Source: Sphingobacterium athyrii
GTDB lineage: Bacteria; Bacteroidota; Bacteroidia; Sphingobacteriales; Sphingobacteriaceae
Length of the DNA: 64,000 nucleotides
NCBI RefSeq assembly: GCF_003071065.1
Contig: NZ_QCXX01000002.1
Location: 310,001-374,000 of the forward strand
Direction: 5' to 3'
The notes under the pieces: generated by a model
Told to the model about the DNA's origin: nothing
Seen by the model: only the letters and a program-made list of their open reading frames with translations
The model's database searches: none
Position numbers and translations under genes: made by a program
Shown here: piece by piece, positions 26,601-33,930 of the stretch
Position numbering within the stretch: position 1 is the stretch's first letter
How the letters are laid out: every line of letters starts with the position of its first letter

Positions 26601-27306
26601 TTTTGATCCGGTTGAGCCCGTCTACAAAAATGACATTATGTTCAGTCTCTGAACCCGAATATTTCGGATTAATAAAGAGCAATAGCTTGCTTGAATCTTT
26701 CGTGATAATATAACCATTATAGAGCTGAAAATCACCGGCAATATTGAGTTGCTGGAATTTTTTTAGCGCTAAGAAACCAATTCCCAATGGATCCCGCTGT
26801 ATAAAAGATTTTGCGATAATACTGGTAGGGGAAATTAATGCCGCGTAATTAGCCGCAACTGTCTGGGCTATGCTATCACTGGAAAGTCGTTCTTCGATTG
26901 ATTTATAATCGTTTTCATCAAGCAGGGTAGGCAACTGCCCGTAGACGAATTTCATGGTGTTCTCCATTTCTTCGTCACTAATCTGTCCTTGGATAGCCCG
27001 ATAGTAGGGGGCAAGAAGCACGATGCTATCTGAAAAAGAGTTGGCCATATCAACCATATCATCAATTGAAGCATCTTTCTCCCGCTCGATGATTACACTG
27101 ATTTTATCAGAAAATTTCAGTTGCGCTAATATTTTGGCTATTTCGTTTGTTCGTTCGTTTTTCGGTATTATCCGGGTGATATCTTCTTCAAATTTCAGTT
27201 TCAAAGCAAAAAATCCGGTAGCAAGCAAAAAAAATAGTGCAATTAACCAGGCAATATAGGGCTTCTTCTTAAAAAATAAATAGAGCTGATAGAAATAGTG
27301 CTGCAT
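23680..27306 (-). CDS. Trifunctional MMPL exporter/lysophospholipid acyltransferase/methyltransferase-like fusion
   Basis: This 1208-residue fusion has an N-terminal MMPL/RND-type permease (about 1-800) with one membrane segment at 17-35, a first membrane bundle at about 265-410, another at about 660-800 and two large extracytoplasmic loops. Then comes a PlsC-type acyltransferase with NHNSLLD near 880 and FPEGTRS near 950. The last about 130 residues look like a Rossmann-type methyltransferase domain (ILHIGDNYGHIEFLL near 1095), although the SAM loop is not a canonical GxGxG. Such a fusion is known from flexirubin-type loci and would export and acylate the pigment. Confidence 0.85.
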   Translation of the reverse strand: MQHYFYQLYLFFKKKPYIAWLIALFFLLATGFFALKLKFEEDITRIIPKNERTNEIAKILAQLKFSDKISVIIEREKDASIDDMVDMANSFSDSIVLLAPYYRAIQGQISDEEMENTMKFVYGQLPTLLDENDYKSIEERLSSDSIAQTVAANYAALISPTSIIAKSFIQRDPLGIGFLALKKFQQLNIAGDFQLYNGYIITKDSSKLLLFINPKYSGSETEHNVIFVDGLNRIKKDLNQHYSKKLKLSYFGASLVAVANAKQIKTDIQTTILISMSLLMLILILFYKKIQIPVIIFIPSLFGALLALSFLYFLRGTISAISISIAAVLIGITIDYALHIMTHFKQTQDIKHLYKEITKPILMSAGTTAVSFLCLLFVNSEALKDLGIFAFIAILFSGVFSLILIPHIYKPNNKRSDDKNHLIDRISAFSFERNKILQVFSYLLVVVSLFTFWRVGFNKDLSALNFFPKELQEAEQKLENSAQQQSKSLFLISYGNNSEQVLSENTVLYHRLKQDTTITSISSIGEIVLSKKDQAAKIAQWNAFWTKTRKKEIRSNLVRSSAAFGFKPDAYQAFFDLLDQKFSAISLAEYRTLNSGILSEYLSSKNGFLTANTVVKTREKYRENLIGQFNNKTTVVIDRKEMNETFLGQLVNDFNTLVNYSFIAIFIILWLSFRRIELTLVSMIPIALTGLVTGGLMGLFHLEFNIFSTIVCTLVFSHGVDFTIFMTTALQKEYSTGKDEMPTYRTSILLAVLTTILAIGALIFAKHPALKSISAVSLLGVTAAVLNTFVLYPIIFRLLFSRRPAAGRSPLTLRLRLFALFSFSYYIIGSVVSGFIFSLIRNRSLITRLMSRFGDSVLKSNPFVKKQQFNPHGEDFKKPAIIIANHNSLLDTLLIGRLMPKCIFVTNEWVYKSPVFGRVVRRAGFLMLDDDLEKTKTILKQRIDEGFSIVIFPEGTRSATNDIQRFHKGAFYLAEQLQLDIIPIYIHGAADVCPKGDFIVYDGTLSTVIGKRIPATDQQFGDNYTLRCKNISRFFKQQFADIRNKFENPAYFREKISLNYRYKESEIEKASLKAFDRFQTSYAAWNKFIAANAKILHIGDNYGHIEFLLTMQQAQRQIETFIRDSEKRIIAANNYLVRKRKLTYLKHLAESQLKLDVVIFGSNDENYEIADSVQTIIYYDVVQAPSYLGFEQVFSDQHSYVLKRKTNG

Positions 27307-27307
27307 A

Positions 27308-28480
27308 TTAACGTCGTTGATTTAACCTTAATAGAGTAAATGATGAAAGTCCAAATAGAACAGCGGTAAACAGGGCTAGAGCAAGACTACCAAAGATATA
27401 TTGCAGAAAGTGCTCAGATATGGATTGGAAATCAATATTGCTATAATCTCGCAGCGGTCTGGCATTCGGAATGATCAGTTTGCCGGTCTGTATAGATCCC
27501 CAAATGATTAATGGTATCATAGGGGGAATACTGATATTTGAAAAGGCAAAGCAGAGCCCCTTGTTAAGCCTAAAAATGGAAGCGAGAAAGATGGACAAAA
27601 AAGACTGAAATCCCCAGACTGGAGCAATGCCGATAAACACACCCAATGCGATGGAGATAGATTTAATTAGATCCGAATCATTGGTGCCTAGAATGTCCTC
27701 TTTTAGAAATTGCTTAAAGCTTTTTTTTTTGAAACTTTGGAAAGCATTTCTTGGGAATATATAAAGTAGGCTGATCAATACCAGAAACGTATTAAGTATA
27801 CTGATCCGGGTGAAGTCTTTAAATGGTCGAAAATGGGAAACTCTCTCCGAGGGGTCGTAAAGTATTTTAATGGGTACATTTTTTACGTTAACACCCTTCC
27901 ATGCCGAGCGAACAATTACTTCAATTTCGAGCTCAAACTTATTGGTAAATAGTTTTTTAGGTATGAGGTTTAGCGGATATAAACGATATCCAGATTGCGT
28001 GTCTGCGAGCTTAATGCCGGTTTCAAACCAAAACCAAAAGTTTGAAAACTTATTACCAAAGCTACTTTTTTTTGGTATTCCGACCTGATCCATCTGACGT
28101 TCACCAATCAATAAAACCCGACCATCACTCCGGTCAAGGGCATTCATAAATGTTGGAAGATCATCGGGGAAATGCTGCCCATCTGAGTCTATTGTTATCG
28201 CATAGTGAAAACCTTGCTTTCTCGCTAATTCAAAACCTATTCGCAATGCCTTTCCCTTACCCGAGTTTTTATCAAGATGCTGTATCTCAATGGATGGATA
28301 CTTTGCCAAAATTTCGGCTGTAGCATCTGTTGAACCATCATTGATGACGATGACCTGTGCGGTGTAGAACAATACTCCATCCAGAACCCGCTGCAAAGTT
28401 TTTGCATTGTTGTATGTAGGGATTAGTACACATACATCTGCTGGGATCGCCATTTCACGGATAGGTTGCGAATTTAACAT
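27308..28480 (-). CDS. Family 2 glycosyltransferase with DUF2062 membrane tail
   Basis: This 390-residue protein has a GT-A domain with VCVLIPTYNNA, VINDGSTD (45-52) and the metal-binding DSDGQH (98-103). It is followed by a C-terminal DUF2062-type region (about 265-385) with two or three membrane segments and the GFQSFLSIF segment. It probably transfers a sugar, or acts in polyprenyl-sugar formation, at the inner membrane during pigment maturation or anchoring. The donor is unknown. It ends 1 bp before the MMPL start. Confidence 0.88.
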   Translation of the reverse strand: MLNSQPIREMAIPADVCVLIPTYNNAKTLQRVLDGVLFYTAQVIVINDGSTDATAEILAKYPSIEIQHLDKNSGKGKALRIGFELARKQGFHYAITIDSDGQHFPDDLPTFMNALDRSDGRVLLIGERQMDQVGIPKKSSFGNKFSNFWFWFETGIKLADTQSGYRLYPLNLIPKKLFTNKFELEIEVIVRSAWKGVNVKNVPIKILYDPSERVSHFRPFKDFTRISILNTFLVLISLLYIFPRNAFQSFKKKSFKQFLKEDILGTNDSDLIKSISIALGVFIGIAPVWGFQSFLSIFLASIFRLNKGLCFAFSNISIPPMIPLIIWGSIQTGKLIIPNARPLRDYSNIDFQSISEHFLQYIFGSLALALFTAVLFGLSSFTLLRLNQRR

Positions 28481-28486
28481 AGCTAT

Positions 28487-28864
28487 TTAAATGGAATTAG
28501 TATAGCGATGAAAAAAGAGCTCCATTTTTAATGCGATAGTTTCGTCAAAAGAGCAATTGGCTTTGATCTGGATGGTATCAGCTTCTTTGATTGCTAATTC
28601 TAAACTTAGATTTGGATGAGCAAAAGGATCTATGATCGCATAAAAACGAATGTTTTTTGCGGCGCTCATACGCAACTTTGATTGAAGTAAATCTTCACTT
28701 ATATTTTTAATGATCTGTAACATGCATACCCCCGGTGTAACCGGTCTGTCTGGAAAATGTCCATTAAAAATAGAATGATTCGGATTGAGACTTATTTCCA
28801 ACAAGTGTTTTCCATCTGCACTCAATCGACGTCCATGTATCTTATAAAAGTCTGCTAAAACCAT
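28487..28864 (-). CDS. Hotdog-fold 3-hydroxyacyl-ACP dehydratase-like protein (ApeI-like)
   Basis: This single hotdog domain of 125 residues is related to FabZ/FabA dehydratases. The catalytic His36 is retained in NGHFPDRPVTPGV. The Glu normally seen after PGxxxxE is Gln50 here, so the usual His-Glu pair is incomplete. In aryl polyene synthesis a dehydratase works as a heterocomplex of two hotdog proteins, and the second one here (35534-35971) keeps the Glu but lacks the His. It sits 7 bp upstream of the glycosyltransferase gene. Confidence 0.78.
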   Translation of the reverse strand: MVLADFYKIHGRRLSADGKHLLEISLNPNHSIFNGHFPDRPVTPGVCMLQIIKNISEDLLQSKLRMSAAKNIRFYAIIDPFAHPNLSLELAIKEADTIQIKANCSFDETIALKMELFFHRYTNSI

Positions 28865-28920
28865 ATCCCAAATATACAGCTTTATTTATTTTTCGTAAGC
28901 TGAGTTGTGTATCAAGTCAG

Positions 28921-29535
28921 TTAAAATGGAATATTTACAAATTCCATTTGCAACTTGATACCATGATGCTGTATACTAAACTTATCGAGTTTGCCGATGG
29001 AATCAGTGCTCAATTGGATTTTGAGTTTTGGTTTATATTTAGATGCGGTTTCAATTTTGACTAATTTCCCCTGATCGTTTAGATTCAAAAAATATCGCTT
29101 CCCATCCATTGTGCTTAAAAATTGTCGCGAAGATGAATCTTGGTATGTAATTGGATAATTCACTTGTGTTAAGGTCCTAAAGTCTTTAACAAGCGTATTG
29201 ATGATGATCTTTTTGTTGAGATCCTGCATGATATAGTTGACCTGATGCTTATCCTTGGCAATCGTCATATCAAAGAATGTATTCCCCAGATCAGAAGTAA
29301 GCACAATGCGGTGTTCCTGCTGATTTATTCTTTTAGCCACAAACATACCCGAGAACTCTTTTTTATAAAAGCGGATCGTTGCCCGATAGAGACGTTCATC
29401 ATTTAGATCTGCAAAATAAGGGTTCTGAATAACTGTATCCGCTTGTTTGTAATCCTGCTGTGTATGGTTTGGGTAGTATACCTTACAGCCGGTTAGGAGC
29501 AATAGGAGTAGTGTACTAAAAGCTAAATGACGCAT
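28921..29535 (-). CDS. Hypothetical outer-membrane-type lipoprotein (LolB-like position)
   Basis: This is a predicted lipoprotein of about 204 residues. The ATG at 29535 gives MRHLAFSTLLLLLLTGC, a good signal with Cys at about 17. I see no family motif in the mature part, which is beta-rich and polar. Its place next to a LolA-like gene suggests a lipoprotein carrier or acceptor role in moving the pigment to the outer membrane, similar to LolB. It overlaps the LolA-like gene by 20 bp, which suggests translational coupling. A start at 29574 is possible. Confidence 0.7.
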   Translation of the reverse strand: MRHLAFSTLLLLLLTGCKVYYPNHTQQDYKQADTVIQNPYFADLNDERLYRATIRFYKKEFSGMFVAKRINQQEHRIVLTSDLGNTFFDMTIAKDKHQVNYIMQDLNKKIIINTLVKDFRTLTQVNYPITYQDSSSRQFLSTMDGKRYFLNLNDQGKLVKIETASKYKPKLKIQLSTDSIGKLDKFSIQHHGIKLQMEFVNIPF

Positions 29536-30148
29536 CAGCGATGGGTTGATTGATCTGTTTGTTTTTGAAAACAATTTTTGTGTAATCTTTGGATGGTTCT
29601 ATTAATTGTACTTCGGATACCGTGAGCTGCTGATTATTAAAATAAAGAATAACTGTCTGTATATAAGTGGACAATTCTTTGGTTTTGGGCGATAATTTCG
29701 CAATCCGCTGGTTTTTATTTTTATAAAATGTGATATTGAAATCATTTGCCGAAAAAAGATCGCCGCTGATACTGCCAATGATCATTTTATTGATTTTCTC
29801 AAATTTCTTATTGTTGCCCAGATCCACTTTATTCTTCTTGCCCTGATCATTTATGAGCACTTTATTGTCTTTGAAAAGAATCCCATATTGAATGGGCTTA
29901 TTATATTTCCACAATAATTTATTTGGATTTTTTAAGAGCATTGATCCGCTGGACGTAATTTCCTTCGACAAAAAATCCAGGTGCTTGTATTGCACAAAGT
30001 CTGTTTTTAATGTTTTAATTTTTTGCGCTTCGGCTACTACCGTTTGTTTGAAGTTGCTGATCTCAGCATTGGACATAGCTTCTTCTTGCGCTTTTGTGTA
30101 AGCAAAATGAAATAAACAAATAATGAGTAGAATGAGCTTAGTTTTCAT
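29516..30148 (-). CDS. lolA: LolA-like periplasmic carrier protein
   Basis: This 210-residue secreted protein has a signal peptide (MKTKLILLIICLFHFAYTKA) and the LolA-type pattern. It carries MLLKNPNKLLWKYNKPI and LFKDNKVLINDQGKKN, which form the half-barrel that shields lipids. Housekeeping LolA moves lipoproteins, but this one sits in a pigment locus with an exporter and lipoprotein, so the cargo is probably the aryl polyene lipid. A separate housekeeping lolA is expected elsewhere in the genome, outside this window. Confidence 0.8.
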   Translation of the reverse strand: MKTKLILLIICLFHFAYTKAQEEAMSNAEISNFKQTVVAEAQKIKTLKTDFVQYKHLDFLSKEITSSGSMLLKNPNKLLWKYNKPIQYGILFKDNKVLINDQGKKNKVDLGNNKKFEKINKMIIGSISGDLFSANDFNITFYKNKNQRIAKLSPKTKELSTYIQTVILYFNNQQLTVSEVQLIEPSKDYTKIVFKNKQINQPIADASFSF

Positions 30149-30908
30149 ATACTTTTTGATTTAAGAAATCTTCTAAATTTAACGCTTCTAGTTTGTTTGT
30201 CTGTAATTCTATTAATAAACTTTTAACAACATGGACCGTTTTTTTGGATGTATCATGCAGCAAAATAATCTTACCGGGACGGAGTCTTTTCTTTATGCGT
30301 TTGAAAATTTTATTTTCATCTCGATTTAGGGTATCCAAAGAGCGGATACTCCAGCCGATCGATGTCATTGCGCAATAGTCTAATGCTTTTGCAATATGCG
30401 GATTACTGACGCCAAATGGCGGTCTATACAGCAATGTTTTTTTTCCTGTGATTTTCTCAATCGCCTGATTTGCATGTTTCATTTCAACAGCGACGCTGTC
30501 ACTGGAAAAGAAACCGATCGAATTAGGATGATTCATACTATGGTTGGCGATAACATGTCCCTGCATAACAATTTGTTTTGCTATTTCGGGATATTTGAGT
30601 ACCTGCGATCCGATACAAAAAAAACTTGCTTTGACACCGTACTGATTTAATAAATCTAGAATTTCCAGCGTATAGGGTGTGGGGCCGTCATCAAAGGTGA
30701 TGGCGATTTGATTTGTACTGGTTTTACGGTCATAGGTGGACTGCATAAAGAAATTCAACCGGAGGTCAAAAGCCCCCCAGGATAAGGTGCCGATATATAG
30801 TAGCAATACAACAAGGAATGGATAATAGAGCTGATATTCTTTCCATAGTAATATTGCCATTAAAAGTAGTGCAATGCATCCGTATGTTGTATTTCTAAAA
30901 TTTAGCAT
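30138..30908 (-). CDS. Membrane-anchored polysaccharide deacetylase family protein
   Basis: This 256-residue protein has two N-terminal membrane segments (about 9-26 and 29-43) and then a complete NodB domain: AITFDDGPTP (69-78), NHSMNHP for metal binding, YRPPFGVSN, and the C-terminal KIILLHDTS. All metal and catalytic residues seem present. It may remove an acetyl from a sugar attached to the pigment or from peptidoglycan at the export site. It overlaps the CLF-like gene by 7 bp and LolA by 11 bp. Confidence 0.85.
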   Translation of the reverse strand: MLNFRNTTYGCIALLLMAILLWKEYQLYYPFLVVLLLYIGTLSWGAFDLRLNFFMQSTYDRKTSTNQIAITFDDGPTPYTLEILDLLNQYGVKASFFCIGSQVLKYPEIAKQIVMQGHVIANHSMNHPNSIGFFSSDSVAVEMKHANQAIEKITGKKTLLYRPPFGVSNPHIAKALDYCAMTSIGWSIRSLDTLNRDENKIFKRIKKRLRPGKIILLHDTSKKTVHVVKSLLIELQTNKLEALNLEDFLNQKVYEN

Positions 30909-31891
30909 CTTGATAACAGCATTAAACTGTTTTGTTCTCCAAAATTACAGATAAGAATATTTCGATCATGTTGTTTTTTACCTTCATTTAGACTGATAGA
31001 TGTTGAAAAGGTTTGATCGTTCAGTCGTTTTAAAGCCAGATCAAAAGCAAACACAATGTCTGTGTCGAATATTCCGGTCTGAGAATTATACTTTATTTTA
31101 CTGATTTTCTCCAATGTTGGTGATACAGTGTTAAAGGGAGCTTCTACTGTTGTTGAACTATAAATAATGGCTTCAATTTGGTTTATAGTTAGTTGGTTTC
31201 TTTTGAGGAATTCGCCGATATGTTTTTCCGATGAGTGACCAGCGGTATTACGATAGATGTCAATATCCTTTAATTCGCCGAGGGTGTGGCTGTCTTTTTG
31301 ATTGGAAAATACAAAGAAACCAGCACCTTCTGTTTGAATGCCGTTTGTATCGTTTACCTGATCTTCGCCGATTGCTTGGTTTACTTCAATGCTAATATCT
31401 GAGAGCTCGTCAACGGCACCGACCAATAGCGACGCGCGTTCATTCATTGTAAGCTGGATATAGGCGTCTAACGCGGCGGATTCAAAGGATATTCGCCCTT
31501 GAGAATAGGTCATATTATAACCTGAATTTTTGGTCAGTAATGCAATTTGCCCTGCGACGGTATTATGGGTAGACTGGATAAAGGCCGTAGGAGATAAGAA
31601 ATCCTCTTTTTGTTCAATGATCGCTTTTAGAAATTTGTCAGAGTCAACCAGGCAACCTTTACCTGTACCGACCAATATACCATCAGGATTGGGGCAGTCC
31701 GCTTGCCGCATCGCTTCCATCCCGCAGATAATGCCCATTTTTACGGCCTTGGACATGCGTCTTGTGGCAGCAGGGGGGACTAGCTCGCTATCTATTTTTG
31801 GTAAGTTGATCTTTATCCACTGTTCTGTAGTATCCAGCTGAGCTGAGTTAATGACAGCGACGCTGCTACCATTAATATAAACTTTCTGCAT
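30902..31891 (-). CDS. Ketosynthase chain-length-factor-like protein (ApeC-like)
   Basis: This 329-residue ketosynthase-fold protein lacks the catalytic cysteine. The expected CxxG position reads TYSQGRISFESAALDA with Gln131. Gln at this spot marks the chain-length factor (KS-beta) of type II polyketide synthases. The paired KS gene (31872-33065) overlaps it by 20 bp, which fits an obligate heterodimer that sets chain length, as ApeO:ApeC does in the Xenorhabdus/E. coli aryl polyene systems. It is shorter than a full KS. Confidence 0.82.
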   Translation of the reverse strand: MQKVYINGSSVAVINSAQLDTTEQWIKINLPKIDSELVPPAATRRMSKAVKMGIICGMEAMRQADCPNPDGILVGTGKGCLVDSDKFLKAIIEQKEDFLSPTAFIQSTHNTVAGQIALLTKNSGYNMTYSQGRISFESAALDAYIQLTMNERASLLVGAVDELSDISIEVNQAIGEDQVNDTNGIQTEGAGFFVFSNQKDSHTLGELKDIDIYRNTAGHSSEKHIGEFLKRNQLTINQIEAIIYSSTTVEAPFNTVSPTLEKISKIKYNSQTGIFDTDIVFAFDLALKRLNDQTFSTSISLNEGKKQHDRNILICNFGEQNSLMLLSRC

Positions 31892-33065
31892 CGGAAAAAA
31901 TTAAAGTTGAGCAATTTCCGCCAAATCCAAAAGAGTTGCTGAGGACATGTTTGATGGAGGATGATCGATGATCGGTTACTGGCTGTAGTGCAGGTTGTTC
32001 CATTGCTGTTTCAAACCTTAAATTGGCAAAAGCCAATTGATGCTGGATTGCCAGTAATGCATAAATCGCCTCTATACCAGCGGAGGCCCCTAATGTATGG
32101 CCTGTATAAGCTTTTGTTGAACTAAAAGAAGGAACATTGTCCCCGAATATACGCTGTATGGCCATCGCCTCAGTTCGGTCATTATTTTCTGTTGCTGTTC
32201 CATGTGCATTGATATAATCAATTGCGTCAGGAGCCAACCGGCTTATTGTTAAAGCTTCTTTCATCGCCAAATAAGCCCCTTCACCGCTGTCTGAGGTAGC
32301 TGTTTGATGAAAAGCATCATTCGCATTGGCGAATCCCGTAAGGTAACCTAATATAGGCTTAGGTATTTTTTCTAATGCTTTAGCAGACTCTAGTACCAGA
32401 AAGCCTGCCCCTTCACCGAGGTTTAATCCGTTTCTATTCCGGTCGAATGGTCGATTAGGCTTGTCAGATAGGAGCATCAAGCTGTCAAATCCATTGATTG
32501 TAAACCGCGATAATGCATCTGAACCGCCGACCAAAACACGTTCTGTACGACCTGAAAGTAATAAACGGGCTCCAAAACTAATCGCATTGGCCGCCGAAGA
32601 ACAAGCTGTACTGATCGCTGTAGCAAAACCATTACCACCCAGTAATTTTGAAAGCACAGATGCCGAATCTCCCACATCTCTTCTCTGTATGAGCGTTCTA
32701 TCGCCATTTAAATGTGGAAAGTATTGTTCGAAAATATCCATTCCGGCGACAGATGTGCCCATAATAACGGGTATATTTCCTAGATCTGTTATCGCTGCTT
32801 GTGTCAGGGCTTCTTTGGCAGCAATGGCGGCCAATAAACTCGTGCGTGAGCTGTATTTCGGAACGGTAATTCCCAACTTTTCTACTAGCTCCTGGTTTGT
32901 CCAAGGGACTTCACCGACAAGGGTGCACGCTTGATGTTTTCCCGCAATATGCTGAAGTGGTTTAATACCATGCTGTTTCCGGAGTAATGAATGATAGTTT
33001 TGCGCTACGTCATCTCCGATAGCGGTAATCATTCCCATTCCGGTAACAGCAATCGCATTATTCAT
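31872..33065 (-). CDS. Beta-ketoacyl-[ACP] synthase, catalytic KS subunit (ApeO-like)
   Basis: This 397-residue FabB/F-type ketosynthase has the full Cys-His-His set: Cys155 in STACSSAANA, NAHGTATEND and KAYTGHTLGASAG. It performs decarboxylative condensation of malonyl-ACP on the growing polyene. With the CLF-like partner downstream it should form the heterodimeric elongation enzyme. It lies 3 bp after an acyl carrier protein gene. Confidence 0.92.
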   Translation of the reverse strand: MNNAIAVTGMGMITAIGDDVAQNYHSLLRKQHGIKPLQHIAGKHQACTLVGEVPWTNQELVEKLGITVPKYSSRTSLLAAIAAKEALTQAAITDLGNIPVIMGTSVAGMDIFEQYFPHLNGDRTLIQRRDVGDSASVLSKLLGGNGFATAISTACSSAANAISFGARLLLSGRTERVLVGGSDALSRFTINGFDSLMLLSDKPNRPFDRNRNGLNLGEGAGFLVLESAKALEKIPKPILGYLTGFANANDAFHQTATSDSGEGAYLAMKEALTISRLAPDAIDYINAHGTATENNDRTEAMAIQRIFGDNVPSFSSTKAYTGHTLGASAGIEAIYALLAIQHQLAFANLRFETAMEQPALQPVTDHRSSSIKHVLSNSFGFGGNCSTLIFSDAESLY

Positions 33066-33068
33066 GGG

Positions 33069-33326
33069 TTATTTTGTTCTATTTTCTGAAATATAGTGGG
33101 CAAGGGTGTCAATGGACTGAAAAATTGTCTTTCCAACTTTTGGATCAGTCACTTTGATGCCATAATCTTTATCCAATAATACGGTTAGTTCCAATGCATC
33201 GATCGAATCGAGCCCAAGGCCATCTCCAAACAGAGGAGCATCGTTTTCAATGTCTTCTACCGCAATCTCTTCCAGATTTAATGCTTCTATTATCTTTGCT
33301 TTTAATTCAGATTTCAATTCTTCCAT
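33069..33326 (-). CDS. Acyl carrier protein
   Basis: This 85-residue acyl carrier protein has the phosphopantetheine serine at Ser41 in GLDSIDALEL. It carries the polyene intermediates between the KS pair, ketoreductase and dehydratases. A dedicated carrier adjacent to the KS/CLF pair is normal for aryl polyene loci, and a second carrier sits at 37117-37353. The modifying phosphopantetheinyl transferase is not in this window. Confidence 0.92.
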   Translation of the reverse strand: MEELKSELKAKIIEALNLEEIAVEDIENDAPLFGDGLGLDSIDALELTVLLDKDYGIKVTDPKVGKTIFQSIDTLAHYISENRTK

Positions 33327-33330
33327 TCCT

Positions 33331-33930
33331 TTATAACATTAATTGTCTTACGACGTTTAAATCATGCGCTAAATTGCCTGTTTTTTCCACAAGATACAAA
33401 ACCAATTTATAGTTTTCTTCCAAATATTCTACCCAGCCGCACAATACCTTTTCTGCTCTATTGCTGTTTAAAAGGTAATTGCAGTAGTTTACTGTGAGTT
33501 GACTGTCAAACTGCTCCGAAACAAAAAATATATTCTCCGTTTGCAGATGATGTCGAATCGCAATCTCACCGATACAGACATTCGGTAAGGTGTAAACAAA
33601 AATTGCAGGACTTGGGTAGTATTGTTCCGTGCTACTGATCGTATGTATATGCTTTAGATCTGTATCGTAGCTGCTGGAACGATTTGATAACACGATTGCA
33701 ATATTTTTGGAAAGCTCCTCTTTTAGCAATATTTCAGCACCTAGCCAGGCTAATTTGCTGAGATTATCCATTTTAAAAAATTTGGGATAAGTCGTTCCCA
33801 GCGAATAATAAAACGCCTTCGAAAAGATGGAAAATTCCGTTGATATTTCTGCTGACAAGGGTTGACCATTGTAAAGTACACCATGATGATCAATACGACA
33901 GTGCTTGCTGATATGATATTTACGTTCCAT
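33331..33930 (-). CDS. Ketosynthase-like protein without catalytic cysteine
   Basis: This 199-residue protein resembles only the N-terminal half of a beta-ketoacyl synthase (SSYDTDLKHIHTI and PSPAIFVYTLPNVCIGEIAI). At the place where catalytic Cys is expected it reads NIFFVSEQFD. It cannot condense alone and lacks the histidines. It could be a structural or recognition subunit, or a decayed KS, but the conserved-looking folding segments and overlap with its neighbours argue for retention. It abuts the next KS gene (33931) and the ACP (4 bp apart). Confidence 0.7.
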   Translation of the reverse strand: MERKYHISKHCRIDHHGVLYNGQPLSAEISTEFSIFSKAFYYSLGTTYPKFFKMDNLSKLAWLGAEILLKEELSKNIAIVLSNRSSSYDTDLKHIHTISSTEQYYPSPAIFVYTLPNVCIGEIAIRHHLQTENIFFVSEQFDSQLTVNYCNYLLNSNRAEKVLCGWVEYLEENYKLVLYLVEKTGNLAHDLNVVRQLML

